Shown here piece after piece: positions 16,364-25,162 of a stretch of DNA of 64,000 nucleotides. The position numbers were made by a program, and so were the translations under genes. Numbering within the stretch: the first letter of the stretch is position 1; each line of letters starts with the position of its first letter. The notes beneath the pieces are model-generated. The model did not search any database. It was given only the letters and a program-made list of their open reading frames with translations, and was not told where the DNA came from. The stretch comes from Deltaproteobacteria bacterium (GTDB taxonomy: Bacteria > Bdellovibrionota > FAC87 > UBA2466): contig OMIX01000093.1 in the NCBI GenBank assembly GCA_900299195.1, positions 1 through 64,000 on the forward strand, written 5' to 3'.

Positions 16364-16380
16364 GGTAAAATGATTTTACC
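16364..16380. promoter_or_regulatory. Perfect 17-bp palindrome between divergent genes
   Basis: GGTAAAATGATTTTACC has 8-bp perfect arms around one central base. It occupies most of the 25-bp gap between the MCE operon start (16363, minus) and the epimerase start (16389, plus). Each arm contains TAAAAT, five of six matches to a -10 hexamer, one per strand. It could be a bidirectional -10 region, a repressor operator, or both. Confidence 0.55.
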
Positions 16381-16388
16381 AAATTCTG

Positions 16389-17372
16389 ATGACAAAAAGC
16401 GCTAACAATTTGCTCTGGATCGTAGGCCAAGGGGGATTACTCGGTTCTTCCATTGCTACTCAAGTTAATCAACACTCAAACAACTGGATACTTTGGAAAC
16501 AGCCAGAAGCCTTCTGCTGGACCGAACCTCTTTTATTAAAAAATCAATTGGAACATCACTTAGATCTTTTTTTGCAAGCCGTTAAAAAACAACCCAAATG
16601 GACACTGATTTGGACGGCAGGGGCTGGAGTCGTCGGTACCTCGGCTGAAAATCTTAGAGCGGAAACATCCCATTTCAAATACTTTTTAAATCAGTTAGAG
16701 AAAAAGATGGGAAGCTATCTCAATCAAGGTTCCTTTTTTTTGGCCAGCTCGGCCGGGGGCATTTGGGCAGGATGCCCTCACTTTCCAGTCAACGAAGCCA
16801 CTCCCCCTCACCCTATCTCCGATTATGGAAAACAGAAATTAGAACAAGAGCAGATTTTAAAGGCGCTCAGTAAAACTTCACCTCAATTTCGGGTGATGAT
16901 AGGACGAATTTCCAATCTTTACGGAACTAGACAAAATCTCACCAAAGCTCAAGGTCTGTTGTCCCAGCTTTGTCGAAGCGCTCTTCTCCAAGTCCCTATG
17001 AATGTCTTTGTCCCACTTTCCACTGTGAGAGATTATCTTTATGCTCCTGATGCTGCGGAACTCATTTTGCGTGCACTTAAAAAAATGGAGTCGACTGACC
17101 AGACTCTTACCACCAAAATTTTCGCTTCAGAAGAAGAGTGTTCTATTTCTCAAATTTTAAGCCATTTAGCACACCTGACCCATCACGAACCTCGAATGGC
17201 TTATCCTGAAAATACCTCATCATCCCTGCAACCTCTTGAACTTTCTTTTCGATCCCAGGTTTTAATAGAACCTTACTCCTACAAGCCTCTCTTAGAAGGA
17301 TTAAATGAAATTTTAAATTTTCAGGAATCTCAACTACAATTAGGAGAACTGCCTTTCCCTCAGGCCATCTAA
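16389..17372 (+). CDS. NAD-dependent epimerase/dehydratase family protein
   Basis: The 327-residue extended short-chain dehydrogenase has a Rossmann nucleotide-binding loop VGQGGLLGSS (residues 12-21, GxGGxxG), the SSAGG substrate strand, a catalytic YGKQK (YxxxK) and a C-terminal part with VPLSTVRDYLYAPDAAELI, typical of sugar-nucleotide epimerases. It probably acts on a nucleotide sugar for the nearby polysaccharide locus. The exact reaction cannot be read from the sequence. It diverges from the MCE operon across the palindrome at 16364-16380 and has no clear ribosome-binding site. Confidence 0.75.
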   Translation: MTKSANNLLWIVGQGGLLGSSIATQVNQHSNNWILWKQPEAFCWTEPLLLKNQLEHHLDLFLQAVKKQPKWTLIWTAGAGVVGTSAENLRAETSHFKYFLNQLEKKMGSYLNQGSFFLASSAGGIWAGCPHFPVNEATPPHPISDYGKQKLEQEQILKALSKTSPQFRVMIGRISNLYGTRQNLTKAQGLLSQLCRSALLQVPMNVFVPLSTVRDYLYAPDAAELILRALKKMESTDQTLTTKIFASEEECSISQILSHLAHLTHHEPRMAYPENTSSSLQPLELSFRSQVLIEPYSYKPLLEGLNEILNFQESQLQLGELPFPQAI

Positions 17373-17398
17373 ACTCGAGGATTCAAAACAGGAGCGTT

Positions 17399-18442
17399 AT
17401 GCTGCGAAATCTTAAGACCTATTTATGCATGGTTATTCTGTTAGTTTGTTACACTTTGAGAGCCAACGATTGGATTCACTCTCAGCATGCTGAAGCTGAA
17501 AAAAATTTCAAACCGAAATACTTTAAATTAGCCCATGGCGATTTAAATAAAAAGCGGACTCGCTCAGGGGGGACGAGATATCCCTGGCCGGTAGCCCTCA
17601 AATCGATTGGCCACACGATGGCCAGTTATCAGCGGTACGGAGGTCTCAATGGCGCCTATTTTCATCATGGGCTCGATATTCGCGCAGACGCCGGAAGCGA
17701 TGTCATCGCATCCGCCGGTGGTCAGGTAGTCAATATCGAAAATTACATGCCAGGAGATGACGCTTACTGGGAAGTGGCGATCTTAGATGCCGAAGGGTTT
17801 ATCTGGCAGTACCATCATATCGAGCGTGAGTCGATTCCAAAGGCTATCTTTGACGCCTATCAAAATAAAACTTCGATCGCCCCTGGAACAAAGTTAGGAG
17901 AAGTTTACTACTGGTCGGTCGTAACCTTCGGTGAGCGTTACCATCACATTCATCTTAATATTTTAGGAAACGATAAAAAATATTTAAACCCTTTTGAGTT
18001 TCTCGAATTGTTACCTGATGATTCAGCCCCTGAAATAGGGAAAGTGTCGTTAGTCGTCAATGGCAATGCTGTTACAGGCAATTCGGTGAGTGGCGGAAGT
18101 TATACGATTGGAGCTGAAATTAAAGATCTTATTTTAAGTGATGTTTTTATCGTACCCGCTAATGAGATTAAAGTTTCCATCGATGGGAATAGTTCTTTCA
18201 CAGTTTGGAAATTCGACTCGTTACCGGGCGGTGCCGACAATGAAAAATTTGTGAATCAATTTTACCTCCCCAAATTGGCCTGTGGAGATTACAGTTGCAG
18301 GAAACCCATTATCGACTTGGGATTTCGAAAAACTCCTGGTCAGGTTTTTCCTGTTTCTCGAGGAAATCATCAAATTGAGATCACTATTTCTGACTACAAT
18401 GGGAATCAGGCTAGGCAAACTTTCGGTTGGACGGTCAACTGA
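17399..18442 (+). CDS. Secreted M23-family (LytM-type) metallopeptidase
   Basis: The 347-residue protein has a signal peptide (about 1-22) and a lysostaphin-type zinc peptidase core. Zinc ligands are in HHGLDIRAD (around 88-92, HxxxD) and YHHIHL (around 181-185, HxH), with QYHHIE supplying the third conserved histidine region. There is a roughly 30-residue insertion between the latter two, and a C-terminal beta-sandwich-like domain of about 140 residues. M23 enzymes cut peptidoglycan crosslinks. The ATG follows a GGAG element. The last 37 bases overlap the oppositely oriented asnB. Confidence 0.85.
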   Translation: MLRNLKTYLCMVILLVCYTLRANDWIHSQHAEAEKNFKPKYFKLAHGDLNKKRTRSGGTRYPWPVALKSIGHTMASYQRYGGLNGAYFHHGLDIRADAGSDVIASAGGQVVNIENYMPGDDAYWEVAILDAEGFIWQYHHIERESIPKAIFDAYQNKTSIAPGTKLGEVYYWSVVTFGERYHHIHLNILGNDKKYLNPFEFLELLPDDSAPEIGKVSLVVNGNAVTGNSVSGGSYTIGAEIKDLILSDVFIVPANEIKVSIDGNSSFTVWKFDSLPGGADNEKFVNQFYLPKLACGDYSCRKPIIDLGFRKTPGQVFPVSRGNHQIEITISDYNGNQARQTFGWTVN

Positions 18443-20418
18443 GGCTTATCTAAAAACTCCCGACACCACACTTCGATACTCATGAGTGAGAAAAGAACGA
18501 AGGTGGCATCGATTTTTCCCTGGCTATCACGATTCATCAGATCGTGGACCCCTTTGGGATCAGACAGTCCCCTTCGTTTCAAAGAATCGTGAGACAAAGT
18601 ATCTTGAAGCACTTCTCTAAGCTCGGTATTTAGCCATTTTCGAATGGGCAGCCCAAAGCCCTGTTTTTTTCTATTCAAGATCTCTTTAGGGACTAAGTCT
18701 TTAACGGCTTGTTTGAAAATATACTTTGTCTCCCCTCTTCTCATTTTAAGACTAGCTGGTATTTTGGCGACAAAGTCCACCACTTCCCGATCGATGAGTG
18801 GCACCCGAACTTCTACTCCCTGTGACATGCTCATTTTATCCACATAATTTAAATTATGGTCAGTTAGAAAATGTTTGGTTTCCAGATACAGCATTCGATT
18901 TAGCAATGCCTCATCCTTACTTAGACGCTTTAGACTTTTCTTAAAGGGCTCCCAAGTCGCCTCGGGTAGCTTTAAGTCTTTAAAAGACTCCCCCAAAACA
19001 GCTCTAATCGAACTTGGAAACTGACACATAAAATAGGCCGAGAGCCTAGAATCGAGATCCCATTGAAGACTCTCCAATACTTTAGCCATTTTTCTCATGG
19101 AATCATTCTTAAAAAGTGCTGCCCCTCCTTGCAAGGAGAAGAGGTTCTCGGCAGTTTTACCTACTCCTTTTTTTAAAAACTCCGGAAACAATGACCACAG
19201 CTTTTCCAGTCCAATGGCAGTATGTCGAGGGTAGCCAGAAAAAATATCATCTCCCCCGGCACCTGAAAGTAAAACCTTCACTCCCATCTCTCGAGCTTTC
19301 CTTGAAATGAGCATCGTATTAATGGCGGCGGGATCTGCTTGCGGTTCGTCCAAATGAAAAATGACTTGAGCTAAAGATTGAAAATCGGAAGGCTTAACTT
19401 CAACTACCTCAAGAGGGAATTGAAATTTTTTAGCCACTCGCTTGGCGTAGTAAAGATCATTTTTCACATTCTCTTTTTGCGTCTCATATCCCATCGTAAA
19501 ACATTGAAATCTCTGTTCGGGAGACACTTGATGCATTAAGGCCACGACTGAGGTGGAATCTAACCCGCCTGACAAAAAAGCTCCCACAGGAACGTCTGAG
19601 ATCAATTGCCGACGAGCTGCATTTTCTAACATTTCTCTTAGATTAAGAGCTATCTCTGTTTCGGAATATCCTGACAAGGATTGCCCATAGGGAACATCAT
19701 AATAATAATGCTTTGAATGGATTCGTCCCTTTCGGATCAAAAGCCATTGGCCAGGTTCGACTTTTTTGATTTTTTCAAAGGGGGAATGCGGAGCTGGGCA
19801 GTATAGATAGGTTAAAAGATAGGTGATACTTTTTAAATCGAGGCATCTGGAAACTTCAGGATGACACAAAAGAGACTTTATTTCCGAAGCAAAAAGAAAT
19901 CCCTGTGGGACTTCCGTATAATACAGGGGCTTGACTCCTAAACCGTCTCGAAAAAGAAGAAGATCTCCAGGCTTAATTCCGTCTCTTTGTCCCGATTCTC
20001 TCCCATCGTATAGGGCCAAAGCGAAAATTCCATTCATTTTTGAAAACGCTTTTAGACCGTACTCCAAATAAAGATGGAGGATAACCTCAGTATCACTGCG
20101 ACTCTTAAAACAGTGGCCTTTCCCTTCAAGCTCGCTTCTTAGCTCACCAAAATTATAGATTTCTCCATTAAAAGTAATCCAAATTGAAGAGTTTTTATCT
20201 TCCGGGACGCCCTTCTGCGTCTCCAGTTTCATCGGCTGATGACCTGCAGGGGAAAGATCGATGATGGCTAACCTTCGGTGGGCTAGCCCTATTCTTTGGG
20301 ATTGATGTTTTAGAAGTATCGAACCGTGACCGTCCGGTCCCCGATGGGACAACATCTGGCCCATGGGCTCTAGCAAATCAGATTGAAAATCTCCGTAAAA
20401 GCCAGCAATTCCACACAT
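18406..20418 (-). CDS. asnB: Asparagine synthetase (glutamine-hydrolysing)
   Basis: The 670-residue protein begins MCGIAGF, giving the catalytic cysteine of the class II glutamine amidotransferase domain directly after the initiator Met, so I set the start at the ATG at 20418 and not the upstream GTG at 20424. The synthetase domain has the pyrophosphate-binding SGGLDST loop, and VPLIDREVVDFV with KQGFGLP near the C-terminus. It makes asparagine from aspartate, ATP and glutamine. AsnB-like amidotransferases also sit in polysaccharide loci, where they may amidate sugars, and this one heads such a locus. Confidence 0.9.
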   Translation of the reverse strand: MCGIAGFYGDFQSDLLEPMGQMLSHRGPDGHGSILLKHQSQRIGLAHRRLAIIDLSPAGHQPMKLETQKGVPEDKNSSIWITFNGEIYNFGELRSELEGKGHCFKSRSDTEVILHLYLEYGLKAFSKMNGIFALALYDGRESGQRDGIKPGDLLLFRDGLGVKPLYYTEVPQGFLFASEIKSLLCHPEVSRCLDLKSITYLLTYLYCPAPHSPFEKIKKVEPGQWLLIRKGRIHSKHYYYDVPYGQSLSGYSETEIALNLREMLENAARRQLISDVPVGAFLSGGLDSTSVVALMHQVSPEQRFQCFTMGYETQKENVKNDLYYAKRVAKKFQFPLEVVEVKPSDFQSLAQVIFHLDEPQADPAAINTMLISRKAREMGVKVLLSGAGGDDIFSGYPRHTAIGLEKLWSLFPEFLKKGVGKTAENLFSLQGGAALFKNDSMRKMAKVLESLQWDLDSRLSAYFMCQFPSSIRAVLGESFKDLKLPEATWEPFKKSLKRLSKDEALLNRMLYLETKHFLTDHNLNYVDKMSMSQGVEVRVPLIDREVVDFVAKIPASLKMRRGETKYIFKQAVKDLVPKEILNRKKQGFGLPIRKWLNTELREVLQDTLSHDSLKRRGLSDPKGVHDLMNRDSQGKIDATFVLFSLMSIEVWCREFLDKPQLTVQPKVCLA

Positions 20419-20475
20419 GGTCACGCCTTAATAAAATGGGTAGCCAAAAAGGTAACTGAACCCTAATATTGTACC

Positions 20476-21027
20476 ATGAAGTTAAGTAACACGTCGCTTC
20501 CTGGAGTTTTTTTAATTGAACCCAAGATTTTTTCTGACCCCCGAGGTTTTTTTTGGGAAAATTGGAACGCTGCTAAATATAAAAGTTTGGGGATCTCTAA
20601 CGAGTTTGTTCAGGACAATATTTCCTACTCAAAACATGGAGTCATTCGTGGTCTCCACTTTCAAAATCCCAAGGGACAAGGAAAACTCATTTCAGTGTTG
20701 CAAGGATCCATCTTTGACGTTGCAGTCGATATCAGACCCAACTCCCCCTATTTTAAACAATGGGTAGGGTTTGAGCTCTCTGCGGAAAATCACTACCAAC
20801 TGTGGATTCCGAGAGGTTTTGCTCATGGCTTTGCCGTTCTTAGTTCCGATGCCTTAGTTTCTTATAAAACTGATGATTACTACAGCCCTTCAGACGAACA
20901 AACTCTGTTCTGGAATGATCCTGAAATTAAAGTCGTTTGGCCCATTAAAAACCCAATTATTTCTGAAAAAGATCTTCAAGGACTTTGTTTGAATGAATTT
21001 TCGATTGAAAAACTGCCTAATATTTAG
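20476..21027 (+). CDS. rmlC: dTDP-4-dehydrorhamnose 3,5-epimerase
   Basis: The 183-residue cupin protein matches RmlC in length and motifs: FSDPRGFFWE, QDNISYSKHGVIRGLHFQ (catalytic His near residue 62), FDVAVDIRPNSP (Asp of the catalytic dyad region) and WIPRGFAHGF. It isomerises dTDP-4-keto-6-deoxyglucose towards dTDP-L-rhamnose. No rmlA, rmlB or rmlD was recognised in this window, so the rest of the pathway must be encoded elsewhere. It diverges from asnB with a 57-base gap. Confidence 0.93.
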   Translation: MKLSNTSLPGVFLIEPKIFSDPRGFFWENWNAAKYKSLGISNEFVQDNISYSKHGVIRGLHFQNPKGQGKLISVLQGSIFDVAVDIRPNSPYFKQWVGFELSAENHYQLWIPRGFAHGFAVLSSDALVSYKTDDYYSPSDEQTLFWNDPEIKVVWPIKNPIISEKDLQGLCLNEFSIEKLPNI

Positions 21028-21135
21028 ACAGTATTCTTCTTAAGGCGTTCACCTAAAACGACATTTTACCTCATCTATTTTTACCCATCACTATCGAAGC
21101 TTCCTTAAGAGCGAGAAAGCGAGTAAACTTAACTT

Positions 21136-21822
21136 ATGGTATTAACGGTTTTTAAGCGCTGCTATCTGTTGGCAGGGTTTCTTTTTTTCTTTTCTTTTCC
21201 CTTTTCTCTACACGGAGAAGCCAACAATGGGATGTCCACAAGTCCTATGCCTAATGGGACCTACACCATGCCCCCTGCGATCCCTGGAACTCCCGGAATT
21301 GTCGCCCTACCTGCAGTCCCTAACTCCCCTGCGAGTTCAGCCGGGCGAACCGATACCCCCAACCGAGTTGACACTTCAACACCTTATTTGGACTCCTCTG
21401 CTCTCAAAGCGTTTGTTTTTAAAGGCCCAACTTCCTTGGCTAAGGTGAGTACCTTAGTTGAAACGATTCAACCCGTTTGTCCCAAAAACAAATCCTATCA
21501 AGGACAAACCAGCTCGGGTAAATTTTTGCTTAGTCTTTGTGTTTTATGCTACGTCCTCAAACACGGACCCTCTCCAGAATATCAGGCGCTAGGGATCCCC
21601 AAAGCGGCAAGCTCCAACGCACTCAATCCCGACGCCAAAATTACGGTCAGTGAAGCCCTCAGGCTTGCAGCTGCCGATTTTAATCATCTTGCTAAAGAAA
21701 TTTATATCTTGCAGCCGGAGCTACTTGAAACTCAACCCAAGTTCGTGACCACTGCTAGGGAATTACTAGTGGCACTGAGAGATGCAGAAAAACAATTCAA
21801 TCGAGGTTCTCCTAAATTTTAA
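21136..21822 (+). CDS. Secreted protein of unknown function
   Basis: This 228-residue protein has a signal peptide ending near LHGEA (about residue 28) and a Pro/Thr/Ser-rich low-complexity stretch (35-80). A compact mostly helical C-terminal domain with three cysteines (QPVCPKN and LCVLCYVL) follows. I recognise no family. It is followed after 18 bases by another secreted protein in the same direction. Both lie inside the polysaccharide locus, so an envelope role is likely but unspecified. Confidence 0.6.
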   Translation: MVLTVFKRCYLLAGFLFFFSFPFSLHGEANNGMSTSPMPNGTYTMPPAIPGTPGIVALPAVPNSPASSAGRTDTPNRVDTSTPYLDSSALKAFVFKGPTSLAKVSTLVETIQPVCPKNKSYQGQTSSGKFLLSLCVLCYVLKHGPSPEYQALGIPKAASSNALNPDAKITVSEALRLAAADFNHLAKEIYILQPELLETQPKFVTTARELLVALRDAEKQFNRGSPKF

Positions 21823-21840
21823 ACCCTTAAGACTCATTCC

Positions 21841-22833
21841 ATGGCAATTTTCCAAATTTTTTTAGGAGTATTCCTTTTTAACTTCTGTGCTAGTACATAC
21901 GGAAGCCCCCCTTCCAAAAAGGGAATGGCTCAAGGAACATCCTCAAAAAAAGAAAATGATATTTCGGAATCAGCCCCACTCAACGACACAGAAAGAAACA
22001 AACGATACCGTGAGATCTTGAAAAAAAACTGGTTCGTTCCTATGCCTAAGGGAGAATATGAACGATTAAGTCGCAGATTTAAGGGACTTTCCCTTTTTGA
22101 CACCGACGACAGACCTTGGGTGATACCCGCCATCTCTTTACTCACTCCGACAGGTTACAGCGCTAAGTGGGGAGATGTTTTCGCCTCATTCGCGGTAAAC
22201 AATCGAGGGCGATACACTAACAATCCCGACGGGGTGGTCATCGTAGGCGCGGGCTTTGGCGATCCCATCTCCTGGTTGGGTTTTGAATTAGCCATCAGCT
22301 TTTTGAACGTCAAAAAAGTTTTCAACTCTGGGCTCGGATTTTCCGGAAAAATCAGTCACACATTCCCAGATTCAACTTCCATTGCGATTGGCAAAATAGA
22401 CTTTTTGCAAATTCCCGTAAATGCAGCCGACTCGGGCTCGAGTGACTATCTAGCAATATCCAGGGCCTTTCAATTAAAAGACGACCCCACAGAAAATTTT
22501 AGTCTGTTGGTGGTAACTCTTGGAATAGGCGATGAAATCTTTAAAGGGGACGAGCTATTTTTCAAAGATGCGGACACATTTGGGCTATTTGGAAGTGCCA
22601 GTTTAAGAATTTTTCAGCCCCTTAATGTTATCTTAAATTGGAATCAAAATATGAATTTGGGCCTATCCGTAACTCCCTTTCGTCGTTTTCCTTTAATTTT
22701 AAGTGCTGGGGCCTTAGACCTCATGAATGTCAACAATTCCAAAGGGGTTCGTTTTATTTTTGGAGTCTCATATTCTGATTCTGTTTTCTCTCAAACCTTT
22801 CCTGTGGGCTGGTTTCGGGGAAATCGTTTATAG
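21841..22833 (+). CDS. Secreted, probably outer-membrane beta-barrel protein
   Basis: The 330-residue protein has a signal peptide (about 1-22) and a charged N-terminal segment. About 220 residues of amphipathic beta strands follow, rich in Gly, Phe and Asp (for example DGVVIVGAGFGDPISWLGFE and VRFIFGVSYSDS near the end). I see no recognisable family. It may be a porin-like or surface protein. Its final 80 bases overlap the 3' end of the convergent glycosyltransferase gene. Confidence 0.6.
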   Translation: MAIFQIFLGVFLFNFCASTYGSPPSKKGMAQGTSSKKENDISESAPLNDTERNKRYREILKKNWFVPMPKGEYERLSRRFKGLSLFDTDDRPWVIPAISLLTPTGYSAKWGDVFASFAVNNRGRYTNNPDGVVIVGAGFGDPISWLGFELAISFLNVKKVFNSGLGFSGKISHTFPDSTSIAIGKIDFLQIPVNAADSGSSDYLAISRAFQLKDDPTENFSLLVVTLGIGDEIFKGDELFFKDADTFGLFGSASLRIFQPLNVILNWNQNMNLGLSVTPFRRFPLILSAGALDLMNVNNSKGVRFIFGVSYSDSVFSQTFPVGWFRGNRL

Positions 22834-23656
22834 TTTTTTGCTTTTGTTCCAATTCTTTAATTTTATAACTAATCAAATATTGAAACCAAAGTCCCTGAAA
22901 AAAATGGAAACTCAATCCTTGCCAACCATCTAAAAATCCCAGACAAAAAAAGAACCGATAAAAAAAGTAACACCACGGACGCAAAAACAGAGGCATTCTA
23001 TTCCAAATTTTCAGATGGACCCAACGCTTCAAAGTCAAAGATCCTTTGGGGCAGTTTTTCGATTTAGCTTTTAAATACTCTAGAGCTTCCAGTTCAGCAT
23101 ATTTCAAATGCTTGAGGTGCCACCGCTCAATCCCATTTTCGTTTTGATGAATAAGATCAGCTTTAAGCATCGCCATTTCACCTTCTACTTGAAGATGCTC
23201 ATTCACAGAACGCTCTTCGCACCAACTCCGTTGAGTTCTCACTAAGCGTAAAAGAGTACTTCCGTAATACCCACGCTTTATCCATCGTCCATTCCAAAAT
23301 AACCGCCAACGCATTTTAAACCCATTTTGTGAAGGAGAGAGCGACAATAATTTCTTAATTTCTTCTATCAACTCAAGAGATAAACGTTCATCAGCATCTA
23401 AAAAGAAAGTCCACTCAGTCCGAATGCCGGCGTCCTTCAAAGCAAAATTTCTTTGCTGGTCAAATGAAAGAAAGGGGTTGGATACAACTCGGGCACCCAA
23501 AGTCTTGGCAATTCTAACCGTGGAGTCGCTACTTAATGAATCGATAACTAATACTTCATGAGTTAAGCCTAAGACACTCTGAATGCAATTTGCAATATTG
23601 TTCTCTTCATTCAAAGTAAGAATCACAACGGTGATATCGGATTGAGTTTTTTCCAT
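22754..23656 (-). CDS. WaaE/KdtX-like family 2 glycosyltransferase
   Basis: The 300-residue protein starts at the ATG at 23656, which has an AAGGA element upstream and follows the polymerase stop by 11 bases; the frame stays open further upstream inside that gene. GT-A motifs are clear: ITVVILTLNEENNIANCIQS, VLVIDSLSSDSTVRIA (LVIDSxSxDxT), QRNFAL and FLDADERLS (DxD). It resembles LPS core glycosyltransferases of the WaaE type. It ends with a long Lys/Gln-rich tail that overlaps the convergent gene. Confidence 0.85.
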   Translation of the reverse strand: MEKTQSDITVVILTLNEENNIANCIQSVLGLTHEVLVIDSLSSDSTVRIAKTLGARVVSNPFLSFDQQRNFALKDAGIRTEWTFFLDADERLSLELIEEIKKLLSLSPSQNGFKMRWRLFWNGRWIKRGYYGSTLLRLVRTQRSWCEERSVNEHLQVEGEMAMLKADLIHQNENGIERWHLKHLKYAELEALEYLKAKSKNCPKGSLTLKRWVHLKIWNRMPLFLRPWCYFFYRFFFCLGFLDGWQGLSFHFFQGLWFQYLISYKIKELEQKQKTINDFPETSPQERFERKQNQNMRLQK

Positions 23657-23667
23657 CGCACTTTCCT

Positions 23668-25155
23668 TCAAGCGTAATCTGACCGACCCAGGGGTGTATG
23701 CGAATACATTCCCAATTGATTCTCTAATAACTCTAACGCCTTCTTCACCAGAAAAAGCAAAGGAATCATCCGAAAAACAAGAAGGGCATTCCCTAAGACG
23801 CCCGTTTCGGTGGCTACTTGTTGTAAATAAACAATCAAAAAAATCGACCAAACTCTTGAGTTTCCACTCACATCAATTAGGGCTAATCCCCATTGAAACA
23901 AAGTGTAAACGACTAATGCAAGCCAAATGAGACCCCACCACTTGCCGATCGCATAGGCTTCAGCAAAAGCACCAAACGAGACACCCGTGTTCTCATCATC
24001 TTCAGAAATGATTCCAATTTTTCTTGCCAATATGGAACCCCGTTCTTCATCAAACTCAAGCCAAGAACCGGTGAGAGACCTTGGCAAGAAAAAAATCTGA
24101 GAGGCTAAATACCTCATCCCCTCTGGTTCGCTTTTTGAATAATAAGAAATCATTTTGTCGGCATCAAAAATTAAAGACAGTCGATCGACCAAAAACAAAG
24201 GCTCCCCAAAATAGAAGTCTCCGCCTCGGTACTTTACCGTTTCTTCCCTTAATTTTGACAGATAGTCAGTATAATTTTCCCATGAACTAAAATTCTTAAG
24301 GAAATAATTCTTCAACACCGAGAGTCTTAAACTTGATTCTTTTTCATATTTTAAGTTTCGACCATGATCAGAAAACGGGGTAAGCACTAACCCCATCGTT
24401 GCGATCACAAACACCACAAAAAATATTTCTTTTTTCTTTAGTCTCACTTGATTGAAGAGCAGAACGAGAAAAATGGAGAATAGAGGTTCAAACATAACCT
24501 GTTTACTAGCTACCAACAACCCACGTCCAAATAGAAAACAAAGCATCAGAAAGCCCTTCAAACTAAGTAACATCCTTCCTTTTGTTAGGGTTAAAGTGCG
24601 CTGGGCCTCGAAAATCAAACCTAGCAACATTAAGGAGCCCACATAAGACAATGCATTCAACCATGGCGTTAAGATGAGGGGAGCATTTCCTCTTCTTTCT
24701 GCTAAAAAACTTGAGACTAGCCCTATGACGAACACTGCTGTGCTCAATCTGGAGTCTATGTTTGGGGAATGAGGCTTAACTAAGCTCAGTCGATTCAGAT
24801 TGAGTTTATAAATTAACAGAGAACTCAAACAAATCATTCCCATCCCGATTGCATAGACCTGAGAGGTCTCTATCGGGCTCGCTAAGTTCAGGTCAGCGGG
24901 TTGCCAAAACAACACTTTTACCATCTGAGATAGAACGACTTGTCTAAAAGCCAATAAACTCAACAACCATCCAAAAACGGTGTTTAGCCCTCCACAAAAA
25001 TTAAAAGTGGTTCCTAATAACAAATTAAAAAATAGAATATTGGAGGCAAACTGAATCGAGGTTCCCTGTATGACTTGAGTAAAAAACAGTAAAAAACTAA
25101 GAACTCCAATGGCATGCCAAGATACTTGAGGGATAGATTTTAATTGAATCTGCAT
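23668..25155 (-). CDS. Wzy-like polysaccharide polymerase (multi-pass membrane protein)
   Basis: The 495-residue protein has 10-12 predicted membrane segments and one large polar loop of about 130 residues between helices around 275-400. Its position between an export protein and a glycosyltransferase in a polysaccharide locus makes an O-antigen/exopolysaccharide repeat-unit polymerase the best call. Wzy proteins are poorly conserved, so the assignment rests on topology and context. An O-antigen ligase is the main alternative. It follows the SLBB gene by 7 bases. Confidence 0.6.
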   Translation of the reverse strand: MQIQLKSIPQVSWHAIGVLSFLLFFTQVIQGTSIQFASNILFFNLLLGTTFNFCGGLNTVFGWLLSLLAFRQVVLSQMVKVLFWQPADLNLASPIETSQVYAIGMGMICLSSLLIYKLNLNRLSLVKPHSPNIDSRLSTAVFVIGLVSSFLAERRGNAPLILTPWLNALSYVGSLMLLGLIFEAQRTLTLTKGRMLLSLKGFLMLCFLFGRGLLVASKQVMFEPLFSIFLVLLFNQVRLKKKEIFFVVFVIATMGLVLTPFSDHGRNLKYEKESSLRLSVLKNYFLKNFSSWENYTDYLSKLREETVKYRGGDFYFGEPLFLVDRLSLIFDADKMISYYSKSEPEGMRYLASQIFFLPRSLTGSWLEFDEERGSILARKIGIISEDDENTGVSFGAFAEAYAIGKWWGLIWLALVVYTLFQWGLALIDVSGNSRVWSIFLIVYLQQVATETGVLGNALLVFRMIPLLFLVKKALELLENQLGMYSHTPLGRSDYA

Positions 25156-25162
25156 TCAGCCG

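Noticed and set aside
23657-23851. Upstream extension of the WaaE-like glycosyltransferase frame into the polymerase gene
   Set aside because: The extension has no glycosyltransferase similarity, while the ATG at 23656 has a good ribosome-binding site and starts exactly at the conserved GT-A strand.
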